This document shows positions 32,230 through 44,376 of a stretch of DNA of 64,000 bases, in pieces (position 1 is the first letter of the stretch; every line of letters begins with the position of its first letter). Source of the DNA: Vesta saturnalis (taxonomy: Eukaryota; Arthropoda; Insecta; Coleoptera; Lampyridae); assembly GCA_036346205.1 (NCBI GenBank), contig JARFJB010000896.1, positions 2,624,001 to 2,688,000 of the forward strand, read 5' to 3'. A model generated the notes under the pieces. That model searched no databases and was not told the origin of the DNA. It was given only the letters and a program-made list of their open reading frames with translations. The position numbers and the translations under genes are program-made.

Positions 32230-32391
32230 AATTCTATTATCATAGTCAATATTTCGAAATAACTTATTTCTCCGTCAGAACTAAATCTAAAATTTACTGA
32301 GGCCAGATACATAAAATTTTATAAGTCTTAAACTTACAATTTTAATGAAAAATGTGTATATGAGAAGATGTAATACGGAAAATATGTGGAT
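32230..32391 (-). repeat. Inverted repeat (left copy), hammerhead-bearing, PLE-repeat-like
   Basis: About 160 bases matching the reverse complement of 34449-34605 at high identity. Shared blocks include GAGGCCAGATACATAAAA, GAGAAGATGTAATACGGAA and AAATAACTTATTTC. The hammerhead core on the minus strand suggests a Penelope-type terminal repeat. It brackets the Polinton fragment together with the right copy. Confidence 0.85.
32248..32284 (-). ncRNA. Hammerhead-like motif, left inverted repeat
   Basis: Minus strand: CUGACGG (32278-32272), helix II GAAAU-AAGUU-AUUUC, GAAA (32255-32252). C3 and G8 are canonical, but A9 is G, which would impair a real ribozyme. The helix II partner is perfect. Confidence 0.5.
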
Positions 32392-32710
32392 TCTGTGAAC
32401 CAAATAAGAATAATATGTAAAAATGAATACTAACGGGATATGCTAAAATAAGTTAAAGTAACTAAAATAATTAATTATAAATAGAAACTTACATTTAATA
32501 TAAAATTGGAGAAAATGGAAGACCATGCGAAAACGTTCTTTTAAATATGAATGTGACAAATGTATTAAAATAAGGGAAATTATCAATTAGAAAAGGATAT
32601 AGGAGCTAGTGTCCTCTATTGTGTATTGAAAGTTTATTATTATTTATATGGCACATCGAAATTTAAGGTAAGACTGTGCTACACAATATTCTATAAACTC
32701 TTTCTGAAAG

Positions 32711-33770
32711 TCAAATGCACCAGAGGTTACACGGGTCGAAAGTTTCTATGTATGGAATTGGACCGATATGGTTTTGATTCCTTATCATGTTAAATAAGTG
32801 TGAGAAATAAACTGTCTTTAGCTCCGTCAGACTGAACACCTTCGGTAATTTGCTAAGCGCCATTGGAACGTAGTGTGACAAATGTAGAAACCTAACATTG
32901 TCTAGATACATACAAATTAATTTTGTACCGCGCATTATTAGTTCAGGAGTGACATCTGTCTGCGTTAATATATGGTTTAAAATAACAGAAGATCGAAACC
33001 GCTGCCATTATGAGCCCATACGATACCGTTTTTGAATCTTTTTCTATTTGAAATATGTCCCATAAATACTGATATTACTTTTTCCGTCAGAATTTTTTGC
33101 CGAAAATCACACTTTTGACAAAATTAAAATTTGTTTCGTCTATACATTTATCACAACAATGTACAAACACACCGAGAGTATGTTGGTGTAAGAGGGAACC
33201 GTCTTCCATATTTTTCTCCTACATGGTTTCCAAATCGTAAAAAACAAACATGGTGTCGCTATTTTTGGTGACTCTTTATCTACCGACATATAGCACAGGT
33301 GATCTCTACCCATATGGCTGTTAAAATTGCAAATGCGGTAGTTAACGGAGTTATGAAATTGTAATGACCATCATGATACAATAAATTGAGGCGCTTCCCT
33401 ACACCCTCCTCCCGGGAACATGACGTCATGACCTTTGTTACCATAAAGATATACGGTGAATTTGTGACTTTCAAGATACCTCGAAATTGTTGTAGTCCTT
33501 CTAATCCACACCCATTTGTTAGTATCATCACATTCACTTCTTGAATCAGCTTCATCGCTTGTTCTTTTTGTAAACCCTCTTTATCACGAAGACGATTATA
33601 ATTTACGTTTTTGTGTGCGTGTGCTTTACTGACAACCAACGCACGCGGTAAACACAGATTATCTTTAAAGCATAAGGATGCAATGCCACGGCGTCTGCCG
33701 CACTCCTCCTTATAGCTGATGTACAAACGTGGTCTACCTTTTCCCGTGGGTAATTTTACAGTAGTTACAC
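32711..33770 (-). pseudogene. Polinton/Maverick protein-primed DNA polymerase B, N-terminal and exonuclease relic
   Basis: Polintons are large self-synthesising DNA transposons, related to virus-like elements, that encode a type B polymerase. The minus strand shows the region before the exonuclease (33700-33330): KDNLCLPRALVVSKAH, then KEGLQKEQAMKLI, NGCGLEGLQQF and LLYHDGHYNFI. The exonuclease itself follows as FVFYDLETM (Exo I, about 33230) and WAHNGSGFDLL (Exo II, about 33015). Then comes MYLDNVRFLHL, SHYVPMALSKLP and FSHLFN (32935-32760). Stops and frameshifts separate these blocks. The polymerase palm, integrase, ATPase and capsid genes are absent. Only about 1 kb of an element that is normally 15-20 kb remains, and it is inactive. 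Confidence 0.82.
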
Positions 33771-34327
33771 GCATACAGAAGGTTTCGGTTCTGGGAAAAC
33801 GGCTACCTGTGTTGGGAAACAGCCCCCGTTTTGACCCGTTTTGAGCTGTTTTGAACTGTTGTTTGGAAACGTAGTCTGTTTTCCAACACATGTAGTCGTT
33901 TTTCCAGAAGCAGTAGCCGTTTCCCACGTAAAATATGTCAAAATACCGTTTTGAACAGGTCGATTCAGGCCGCAACCATAACTACCCAAGCCACCTGATA
34001 TCAATCCAATTGTTTGTTTTTGAGGGTGTCATCCTTAGTTCAATATATTACACATCTGTTAATAATGTTAAAGACTTGGAGACAGGAACGTCAGTTGCAG
34101 GTAGTGTCATCAGATAAAACCCTGAGATCGATCACCCGATTACGTATTATTCTCCCAAATGCTGGATCCAGCGTCCTGTTGACAAAAGTTTCCCGCAAAA
34201 TGTTTCCATGATTACACAGATACAGAGATACATAGATACAGAAGTACGTAGAGTGAATACAAGAGGCATTTAACTTTGACCTACTTTTCAGACAACAACC
34301 TGCCATTTGCCTTGTTTCCTTCTTTTT
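33771..34327. other. Low-complexity GTTTTCC-rich segment, no gene
   Basis: Between about 33780 and 33950 short related units recur (GGAAAACGGCTAC, CCGTTTTGACCCGTTTTGAG, TTTCCAACACATGTAG, CAGAAGCAGTAGCCGTTTCC), suggesting decayed tandem or palindromic repeats. Open frames on both strands here are by-products. The rest has no feature that I can support. Confidence 0.4.
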
Positions 34328-34420
34328 GGATTTCTAAGAATTGTAATATGATGCCAATAAAATTATGACCTTGACATGAACTGTTTATATGTTTAGATTT
34401 CTAAGAATTGTAATATGATA
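34328..34420 (+). repeat. Local direct duplication of 24-25 bases
   Basis: GATTTCTAAGAATTGTAATA plus ATGAT occurs at about 34328-34352 and again at 34396-34420, 68 bases apart. It could be a target-site duplication of a small insertion or a replication slip. Confidence 0.8.
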
Positions 34421-34448
34421 ACCCCCTGCAGGTCAATAAACACTTATG

Positions 34449-34605
34449 TTCCGTATTACATCTTCTCATTAAAATTTTTCATTAAAAATGTGAGTTTGAG
34501 ACTTTTATAAAATTTTATGTATCTGGCCTCTGTAAATTTTAGATTTAGTCCTGATGAAGAAATAAGTTATTTTGAAATATTGACTATAATAATGTAATTT
34601 TAAAA
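34449..34605 (+). repeat. Inverted repeat (right copy), hammerhead-bearing
   Basis: The partner of 32230-32391 in inverted orientation. It contains a canonical hammerhead core on the plus strand. Both repeats have this motif pointing away from the enclosed 2.1 kb, the same outward geometry as the two ends of the PLE3 pair. Confidence 0.85.
34545..34585 (+). ncRNA. Hammerhead-like ribozyme motif with canonical core
   Basis: Plus strand: CUGAUGA (34551-34557), helix II GAAAU-AAGUU-AUUUU (one G-U pair), GAAA (34574-34577), then UAUU/AAUA as a possible short helix III. All core positions are canonical. Helix I is not obvious to me. Confidence 0.55.
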
Positions 34606-34630
34606 TTTTTTTAAATTATCAGTACGTTTT

Positions 34631-36240
34631 ACAGCTATTAACAGATTTATTTGTATAACTATGTTTTATTGTTTACACAACACACATTATTTTCGGGTGT
34701 TCATTACACACACTGCGGTCGCATGCAATGCAGGTTTGTTTCTGGTTTCTATCCGTACTTCTCGGGCACATAAGACAACGTTTTTTTTATTACAACGGCG
34801 TTTTCTTTCTTTTTAGCAACTAGTTCATCTGACGTAAACTTGTCATGCACCACTCTGTCATCTTACCTAATCCTGTCGATCTTCTTCCATGATTTCCTTG
34901 GTTCCACGATAGGAACATATTTGTCCAAATTAAATACGCCGCAACCCCAGTAACATACTAAAAACTGCTACATTCTTATTTATTTTTGGAACATGCGAAA
35001 CCATTTAGTGAAACTAAATAGTGAGTTTTTCCACACGATTTCCTTTCGGCAAAAATTCAGAATGCACAAACCATTTGTTCTTTTGTACAGTTCTCATTAC
35101 CGTTAACGAATCTCTTAGGAACTTGAGAACCAAATCAAGACTAGTAAAGTAGTTGTGACAGGTCACATTTCGACTGATACCATAATACGGTTGCATTAAT
35201 TGCTTAAGCACTTGACTAGCTAGTCTCTTTGTAACGGAAATCCCTTACTTTCCAGTGTGCATAACATGTTACCAAATCACATGCCAACCATATCTGCATC
35301 CCACATTTTTCAGGTTTGGAAGGCCTATACTGTGTAAAAGGACAGCTTACTCGACATGGGACCAGCTGTTCATCTATCTTTATATTAGCTCCTGGTAGAT
35401 AATACCTTCTAAAATTTGTTATTGATACCATCCTACATCTAGCGTATGGGCAAAGATTGTCGGATTTACGTCTTTTAGATCTAATAAATCTAAGTAAGCT
35501 CTTGAGTCGCTACCGGTTTTGGGTTATCCGAATAATTGGAGGCCATACCGCACAAATTCCACAAAATATCGTAATTTGTGTCTCTATTGCTCAAATGACC
35601 AGCAGTAAATAACAATCCAAAACATGCATTTAACTCAATAGTATTGCAAAAGTTCCATTTTCTAGGGGTTAGGGTGCGAGAAGTGTCTTTGATGGTACAA
35701 GTTCATCAATTTTGTTGTCCGCAAAAGAAAATATTGCATTCTCAGGCACTTCAATGATTTTGACAGGTCCGAAACTACTTTGTAGAGTTTTCCTTTTAAA
35801 AAGTTATGCGAACCAGCACGCCCTGTTGGATAAGAATTGCTTCTCCACTTTGTACCATCTTTCGTCTTAAAACAAAAATCTGTTTCACCTCCTTGAATTT
35901 CTGTCTTCATGTGTAGACAGACAATCATCATCTTCGCTTGCTACTGATGATCATCCAATTGGGAGTTGATATCCTCATCGGATTCTGGAACATCGTCATC
36001 GTCTTGTAACCCATTTTGGATAATCTCAGCCAATTCCTCATCAGTAAGCTTATTCTCCCTACCATACCAGCAGTGTACCAGATAATATAAAGTATTTTCA
36101 TTCACCAACTCTCAGTACACAATGACTGAAGTTAGTTCTATGCAACTAAGTAAATCACAAAGTTTTGTCATTGTATATACCTATCGGCGCCGCCTACTTT
36201 GATATCATTACAGCTAACGACAGATTTATTTCTAATAACT
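34631..36240. repeat. 31-base imperfect direct repeats flanking piggyBac relic 2
   Basis: ACAGCTATTAACAGATTTAT at 34631-34660 and ACAGCTAACGACAGATTTAT at about 36210-36240 are direct, not inverted, copies; their continuations TTGTATAACT and TTCTAATAACT also align. They lie just outside the piggyBac-like pseudogene. The coordinates given cover both copies and what lies between. Confidence 0.6.
34673..36090 (-). pseudogene. Second piggyBac-like transposase relic
   Basis: A minus-strand relic. It has an acidic N-terminus (LTDEELAEIIQNGLQDDDDV, about 36050-35990), then FCFKTKDGTKW and GRAGSHNFL (35870-35800). RKWNFCNTIELNACFGLLF follows near 35650. Next are the first catalytic region GANIKIDEQLVPCR, CPFTQYRPSKPEKCGMQIW (35380-35280), and PYYGISRNVTCHNYFTSLDL (about 35180-35120). 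The usual CDNFFTS Asp there is His, so a catalytic residue is lost. The C-terminal Cys-rich domain reads CPRSTDRNQKQTCIACDRS and ends in a stop at 34673. Stops and frameshifts occur near 35930, 35660, 35430 and 35215. It is only distantly like the piggyBac element at 7-10 kb. Confidence 0.85.
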
Positions 36241-39200
36241 TGTCAAGAATTTTAGTGGTTCGTAAATAATTATTATCTTTTATTATATAAATACAATTAT
36301 TAGATATTAACAATTAGAAACATTATTAATTATAGTAATATGAGTCAAATTTTCTACAAAGTATGAAGACATAGTAACGATAATTTTTTTTCTAATAATT
36401 GAAATCCTGAACAGCCAAACCAACCACGCTAAAGCACTTAGGAACACTTACAAGGATGGATAGGGGGATATTTATTAAATTAAATAGATTATCAATTAGC
36501 TGCAAATACTTCACATAATTTCCAATCGTATTTCACTGTGAATCGCAGAAGTTATATTAAAAACAGGAAAGGGTCTGTCGGACCCCTTTGCCCGGTTACG
36601 TGCTTATTTGTGAACTTTCACAGCTGTTTTTTTTTATATTTGTGATAAAGATTATTTTAGGACGAACAAAAGCCCCAGAGCCTCGCCGTGCTAAAGAGGT
36701 TACATAGCTAATTATTTTTAGATCACGGTAAGCACCGGGTCCTATGGACCCACTTCCCAGGATAAGGTAAAATGTTGCTAAAGGAAAACAATAACAAGTT
36801 AGAATCGACGGTCCACATGGTTGAGGAGACAGATCTCCGGACGTCAAAATAAAAGTAAAAAACAAACTGGTAACTGTACGCAAAAACCGGGCAAAGAAAT
36901 TTAATGAATAAAAAACGAGTAAACAATTAACGAAGAAGAAAGAACTAGTGCTCAAAATTAGTGAAAAAAAGGACAGTGTTTAAGAATACTGTAAACCGCG
37001 GGTGTATTAGGAAAGAAATTAGTAATAAGAGCAAATTGTAAAAATAAGAAATCGAGAGAAAACGAAAGAGACAAAGAGAGAAATAGACAAAAATGTAGTA
37101 TTATCTTTTTTCCTACCGATGAGAAGGAGTTAAAGTTAAGAATTTTGTAAACCTACCTCGTATCACTGAAGTAATAGTAAAAACGCAAAATTTCCAATAA
37201 TACCTACTTATATTGGAGAGGGGAAAGAATGCTGTAAAGTAGTTAATGCGAAGCGTAGCAGTTTTATTATCAAATTAGAGAGGAATAGGGGAGCACTAGA
37301 TCCAAGTTTATATTTAATAAATGTAGTTTAAGTTAAAAATGTGTTTGGTATTATCCTACAATAAAACGTAAATAAAAGTGGCATTCCCTCAGGAATTTGA
37401 CAGGATCAACCCACCATCAAACGGAGATTTATTTATAGGAAAAATGGTCGAATATTTGCCTCTTTAGATTATGCGTCTCCTTAGAATTGTATTCCTTAAC
37501 CAAACCAAGAGCATGAGCTTCTGAAATTGTTTACGCTACAGACGCATGTAAATAGTTTGAATGATTTATTTTCTATATAAAGCTATAGTTGTTAAGATGA
37601 AATAAAGGGAGCAAGTATAATTGTTAACAACGTTAATACCCTCATTATTGTTTTGCTTGTTAGTCACGTTCAAGCGATTACACTACCCTAGACGCCAAAC
37701 AACTAAGAGGATGCGGTTTAATGAACCATATTTGGGGCATGACAGAGTATTCCTGCAAAAGTACTGAGAATTCCTCAAATTTCCAAGTTTGTTGATAGTA
37801 TTAAAAGAACACGAGAGAATTTCGGAAAATTAAATTATAATTGAGTATAACTAAATACAACTTAAATGTTTTCAATAACACAGGAGACAAGCTTGCCAAA
37901 AGTAGTAATTTGTGCTTAGATAATGTGAAATCGATGAGAGAACGAAATAGGATTTTCAAGTGTATTGAAAGTCGAGGAGGACTTATGAAGTTTGACAGTT
38001 ATCGTGTGTGAAATTCCCTTTTTTCTGTTTGAAGACCACAATATTAGTATAAGAACATATGTAAACTTTTAAAGCTGTTTTATGGATAATAAAAATAACA
38101 TGACAGTGTGACCTAGAATCCCACTCAATTTTGAAACTTAACTAAAGTTTGTACACGTTCCGGAAATTATAGATGTATATCTCCAAATATAGTTTACGAA
38201 TAAACTTCTTGACGATTTACAAGGAAGTTGAGTCTTTCTGAAGTGTATATTTGCCGACTATGGTTGCAGTTATATTGTATATGATAACATTAAAATCTTA
38301 AAAGGGCGAAATGGCGTTAAGGGTAAGGAATATGCTTAGATATACAATACTTCAACAATAGTTGGAATTCCATTCCAGCAATGGATAACTGTAATCTAGG
38401 AGGCATTCAAGAACATTCATATTTGATTAGCTTATTTCTCTTACTCCATCTCATCCTTCTTATGATTTAGCTCTTTTAGTACATAGAAGAGTGAAGTTTT
38501 CATTAAATGTATATACTGCGCTTATACACATACGAACATTTTCAATATGTTGTATATATATAACATGTTGATCGATGATTATTTTAATATGTTAATGTTT
38601 TCTTTGTTGACGACACCAACATAAATATTCACCACACGTTTTGAAAGCATAATCTATGACTTCTATATTAACGTTTAACAAACTCGTTTTTTTTTACTGA
38701 ATATTAATGATATTAAACTAAAGTTCATTTCACAAGTGCGTAAATTAATAAATGATATTTTCTGTGGAATTGATAGTAGATATTGCCTCTTTCTAATCAG
38801 AGTACGAAACGGTAAATTTAACAGCAGATAATCCGCTTACAAAGGTAGAGATACATTATTTAACTATACACAGGGTGATGCCGCGTGTTAAATAATAAGC
38901 CACAGATTATATGTAAATAGGTGAAACCGTTTTTTTTTTGTTTGAAAGGTAGTGTAGCGTTTATAAGTTTGAAGACCGCTGATACGGTCACGTGTGTACG
39001 GTTTCTTTGTTTGTATAACAGGTAATTGTGTAGTTATTAAAATTTTATATTGATTTATTTTAAATTTTAAATTTGAGAACGGTTTGTCTGTGTAAAATTT
39101 ATTACGACCTTATTACTTTGGACCAGGCATGTACTAATATCAGATTTATCAGTTGCGAGACGTTGTGCAAGGTTTTTCTTCTTTGTTCATGTGAATGTTT

Positions 39201-41640
39201 GCAAATGTGAATGATTATTACTTGGGCTGTTATCTGTAAAGAAAGTATTAAGTTACAGTCGTTCTGGTGCAACGAGAAGTGTTGAATTCCTTTGGTTGGC
39301 GCATGATATCAAATAGTTCTGAGTGTTAGAGGCCCGCAGGGTGTTAGTGACGTAGCGGAAGGTGTTACAAGGTGTGTAGTGAATAGATACAAGAAAGAGT
39401 TGTTGATTCTGTAATTTGTTGCGGCTTTATATAGAGCGATTCATCTTAGGGGATGTTTGATTACATAGGATGTCAACAACCTGCTACCATTGTAATTTTT
39501 GAGAAAAGTAGTGGATTTTGGAAATAATGGATAACGGTCCTTCATTTTGGCTCAGCCTACTTATATCCTTGTATATGCTACATAGTCGAGTAATTGTGTA
39601 GAAAGTCCCCGCGGTCCCATTTTTTATTTAAGTATGTAACTTTGATTGAACTATAAAAATCTACGGACTTATACTTACGATACGTGAATTTCATTTTATT
39701 ATGCGATTATGATTGACGTTTAGCAATAAACTTCGATAAAGTGCACTAACCTTAGTGGCTGTTTTTAATTTAAGTGTAAGGTGAAAGATAGGATTGAAGT
39801 TTCAGTGGAGAGCTCAACGCTGTGTTTAGAACTTGAAGATCAAATAACAGGAACTTGAAATTCATCAACCGAGCACATAAAGTAAGAACTGCTTTACTGT
39901 TTATTTATTTACCTTTTGTTTTCACTGTGAGTACAGGAAATATATAAACAATAATTTTGTAGATTTGGTGTATTTTCTTGTGAAATTACGTAGAAGTAGG
40001 GTTGAGTATTTCAAATTTGCGTCATTCTTTCGTGGTGTTATGGATAAAGTTAAATTAATTGCTATTGGTGCAAAACAATCTTGCGGAATTTGACCTATTT
40101 GTTTTCTAACTCCTATTGTTTTTTTTTTATCTTGAAACGTAACAACAGGTAACGAATTCGGTTACCTTTTATTGCAGAAGTTGTTTTTTTCCTGTTTGAT
40201 CCCTTCTGGCGAATCCCCTTCGTATTTTCCTATGTATTCTGCGTTTAGTGCCTTAAACCGGCACAATTAGATTTGTTTATATTCTGTCCATACATGTTAT
40301 TTTAAGAGTTTGGAGACGAAATTAATGATATATTTTTAAGTTATCTTAATGACTAATTCGAGACTTAATTAAAATCGTTTTTTTTCATGATGACTTTTGA
40401 AGTTGCTATATTTAAACGGAGACTTACAGAGTAGTTTTTTTCATCAGTATAGGTTTATATTGTAAGGTTTTTTTAACATTTTAACGTAAATTTTTAAGTT
40501 TAAGTAATCAAGTCCAACACTTTTAATAAGAACATTTAAAGATGGAAACGGTTATATTGCCATTTAAGAGAGTCTTTAGTGATTAAACCTTAATATTGAA
40601 TTTGAATTAAATTTACAGGTTGCGGCAAAAAGTAATGGCCCAAGCACTGGACACGAGTAGTTTTTGAGGAATGAGTAAGTTTGCCGAATTTTTTTATTTT
40701 TGACTAAACAGTTCGCATTCCGTCTTATGCGGACGTTGAGATCTACCTCATGATTTGTTTACTTTAAAAATTGAAGGTCAGGTGATGCCTGAGTAATATT
40801 TTATTCCTAATTCTGACTTTGTTGAGATGTAATGGGTGCTCTTTTTTTGTTTGAGTAAGAACCACGACCCTACCACTAAGCACAATTGCGTTGCGAGAAC
40901 AACTTTATCACGAATGAAATTGATGCGAAATAATGCGTTTATTTTATAAAAGTTGGACGCAGTGTATTTTTCGTACCTTATAACAGCATGAAATTAATAT
41001 AGTTTTAAAGGAAAACTGTTACTTCGATTTTGAGTGAATAAAAGTCAATTTATTGTCCATGCTTCATGTTCACATAACGTTTTTGAAAGTTTAAGTTTTG
41101 TTTGTATCTATCTAATTAATTTATTCATATGTAAAGGTGCTAACATAGTTATTTTACACAGGGGAAAGAGATTCCGGTATAACTAATTGTTGTCACATGA
41201 TTGATTGATTAAACAAATGATAAGGGATAGGAGATAAATTTTGATTATCGGCTAATATTGATCATCTGAATTTTACGCAACCTTACAAACCTCTAAAAAA
41301 GATAGGATATGTGCTGCCATCTCTTAAGGTAGATGAAAATCACAGCAACGCCGAACGTGTACGGTCACAAACGGTTTTTGGGTTGTAGTAGTTTTTTTAT
41401 TTTTTCGGTTCATTTGATAAGGTATGTACTTGTTAAGGTTAGAAAATCCTACGTTACCTTAGTACTAACAATTCCAAGGTACCCCAGGGCATTCTATAGA
41501 GTATGTACGGGAATTTTAATTCTTCATGGCTTGGAGTTGCTTATGTCAAAACAATGGCGTCTTCACAGTGAGTACTATCCACAAATATGGTAAAAATTAT
41601 CCGCTCGTGATCTATTTTACACTTACTGCTTTTTATTGTT
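36241..41640. other. Long AT-rich stretch without recognised features
   Basis: About 5.4 kb. A 119-codon minus-strand frame at 36596-36955 and an overlapping one have hydrophobic, low-complexity translations and no family that I recognise. The sequence CAGGGTGATGCCGCGTG at about 38872 resembles the terminus of a mariner-type element, but I found no inverted partner. No RNA gene or host exon supported. Confidence 0.4.
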
Positions 41641-41646
41641 TGCAAA

Positions 41647-43270
41647 TGCCTAAAAAAACAGTCTCGTTAGAAAATTCGCTCTGCGTGGTCAGAGAGAGGT
41701 ATGAAACTGGTGGTCAAAGCGGTTAAACAACAGACACACCTCATTAGAAAGGCAAAAAAATTTAATGGTGTGCCATATGCTACGTAGTGCGACATATTAA
41801 AAAACAAATAGCCTAGTAAGAAATTAAAATTAGGACGGGAGCCTGTGTCAAATGACCACCAGGAGACAGTACTGGCCAAGCACGTTTTAAAATTGTCAAA
41901 CTTGCTTTCGAATATGCCGATGCAAAAACTTTAAAAAATCTCCGGTAATGATTGGCTGCGTAGCGCGACATCCACAGATATCTTTAAGACGACTTAAAGC
42001 TACAATTTTCAACCGGATGAGAGCATTTAATCGAAATGATGTGAACCTATTTTACGACAATTTAAAACTGGTGTTTAAAAAATAATATTTCCTGGAAGGG
42101 ATGTTCATATAGAGGGAATGTATAACTGTAATTAATCGAGTACATACAACTCATTGAATTTTAGCGGAAAAGGGCAGAAAACAGGTGGGTGCAAAGAGAT
42201 CAGATAACCATTCTTGGGTGTTGTATGAGTGCCGCAGGAGATTTAGTGCTTCCTATGTTGATGTTTAAACGCGAGCGTATAAAGAACGCTCTGGAAAAAA
42301 ATGGACCCAAAGATGCAATCTACCGCTGCTCACAATCCGGATGGGTCACGGAAGCCTTATTCCTGGAGTGGTTAAAGTATTAAGGTGTAAATTCCTCCAC
42401 GATGGATTTTGTGTGAGTCGTTTTTGACAACCATATTACACTCCTCTTTGAAGTCCTGTAAGTTCTGTCTTGAAATAGAGGTCTTTTCTGTTTTTCGGTT
42501 CATTGAAGACAGCGTATAGCAAATAATGCGATCTTTATATGAAGTCCCACCATTATAACAAAATTGAAGCGTACAATCGCGTTACTTCCGAAAATCTGTC
42601 CGGTCAACAGAAACGTATTTGGGGACAAGAGTTTACTGAAATACCAGAAGAACCAAATTCTGTTATTCATGCAAATGTCCGCAAGCCTCCCAAAAAAGCA
42701 ATTTATTTAGATCCGAAGCCCGGTACTGGTAGAGATCAAGATGTTCCAAGCCATGATGGAGTAGATATGCGTCAAGTTACACTGCTACTGGAAGCTTCTA
42801 ACAAGGAGCCAAGTGCGCAATCGAAGAGAAAGCAGTGTCAACGAAGTAGTTCAGTGATAGCTTATTATTAGAAATGAAACAAGTGTTCGACGATAACGCA
42901 ATCTATTATGAAGACAAGCTCGTTCAATTAAAGAGCTTTAAGAGAAGAAAACATAAATTTCAAATAATAACATCCACCCCGCTGCAGGCCTTTTTGGAGG
43001 AAAACGAAGTAAAGAGAAAGATGAAATATATTGACCAATCCACAAAAGATTTACTTCAAAAAGGAAAATCGATAGGACTTAAAACTATACCAACTGAAAA
43101 ACAAGGTTTGTATTTTAGCAAAGTGATACGGAGCCTATTAAAGAGAAAGATCCAATATTCATTGAAACTGTGACAGCAGATGAAGGTGTAGATCATGCGA
43201 CGTTTACCTCTATGATCCCTGTTCTGCAGGAGCTCGACCAGAAGACCTTTATTCGTGTGAAGCATGTGAA
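41647..43270 (+). pseudogene. pogo/Tigger-like transposase relic (Tc1/mariner superfamily)
   Basis: The plus strand has an N-terminal MPKKTVSLENS helix-turn-helix start (41647), then KAVKQQTHLIRKAKKFNG and VPYAT, the pogo-type DNA-binding segment, over frameshifts to 41790. The DDE core follows: ITILGCCMSAAGDLVLPMLM and SGWVTEALFLEWLKY (42200-42380), then VVFDNHITLL (catalytic Asp with the following Asn-His, about 42420). The post-catalytic tail is SENLSGQQKRIWGQEF (about 42585). The C-terminal end holds LQAFLEENEVKRKMKYIDQ (43000) and a finger-like PCSAGARPEDLYSCEACE (about 43215-43260). Several stops and frameshifts. Terminal repeats not found. Confidence 0.8.
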
Positions 43271-43279
43271 TAGAAATTG

Positions 43280-44376
43280 ATCCATGATACCTTCATATGT
43301 GGTCGATATTAGCCGACCATCGGTGGACACTATCGACCAAGTTAGAACTTCGTTTTTTTTTACATATTTTAAGTGCTTCTGATTAATATACACAGGATTT
43401 GTTTGTGTTATTATGTTTTTAAGACAATGAAGTAGCTGTGTATATATAGGTAGTTAAGTATGAATTCAGCTCACATTCAGATTAATATAGCACGGAAAAA
43501 CAAGTTGAATGAAGTGTTGTCAGTTGCTGGTTTAAGCGAACAGAATTTATGAAGTTATTAATAAAATCTTCGAGTATATACAAATTTATTTTCTGTGAGG
43601 GATAAACTTCCTATTATTGAGTACAAATTTATTTTAGTAAACATATCGTATTCGGATATTATGCGGTAGTTTTATTCTTACTTATGCTGTACTGGATAGC
43701 TTCGAAGGATCCATTTATTTGGACAGTTTACGTGATTTTATCATTATCTGAAGTAAGTATTATTTACTACTTAAAGTTTCGGAGGGACTTACTTTCTTTT
43801 AATAAAAGTTCAAATTAGTACCGACCCAGTTGTAATACAAATTGTGAAAGTTGCATGATTTGTGAATTTCATGGAAGTGCAAATTTTACTACTTTTACGT
43901 TTCAAATATAGAGCGCTCTAACACAGTGACGGATGTTATAATTCGGTTCTGTCAGGAATTAACTTAAATTCACTCTCATTACCAAGCATGCTTAAGAATA
44001 TACGGGGGCAAAACTAAAAGTTGTTAAGCATAATTTAGAATCATATGTTGTTTATCTGTAGTTAAATCCCCACCATTTGCACCTATAATAAATCGATCAG
44101 TAACGATATCCACTGTGTCATCGGGTTTTTAAAAGGACAACATGATTTATTATATGAGAAGCACCTTAAATACTAATATCGATTTAAGACATTAATCTAA
44201 TACAATATGAAACAAATAGATGCTTTATATAAATATACCAATAAAAATAAATAAAAAGGAAATAGTAGTTACTTAACAATGGGGATATTTTTATTTAGCC
44301 CCACTTCAACAACTGAAGTGAAGTTATTGTCCTTTCAAGTTGGATGCTACACAGATATAGGATATCCAACGAAATT
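43280..44376. other. No recognised feature
   Basis: AT-rich intergenic sequence between the pogo-like relic and the inverted-repeat element. Nothing supported. Confidence 0.4.

Noticed and set aside
33280..34004. Single long frame of 231 codons as an intact gene
   Set aside because: Only the part from about 33700 downward matches the Polinton polymerase. The upstream part (33780-33975) is translation of GTTTTCC-type repeats.
36596..36955. 119-codon minus-strand frame with hydrophobic start
   Set aside because: Composition is Phe/Leu/Ser-rich from an A-rich plus strand, and no motif or homolog is recognisable. Not enough to call a gene.
38860..38960. CAGGGTGATGCCGCGTG as a possible mariner terminus
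   Set aside because: No inverted partner found within several kilobases.
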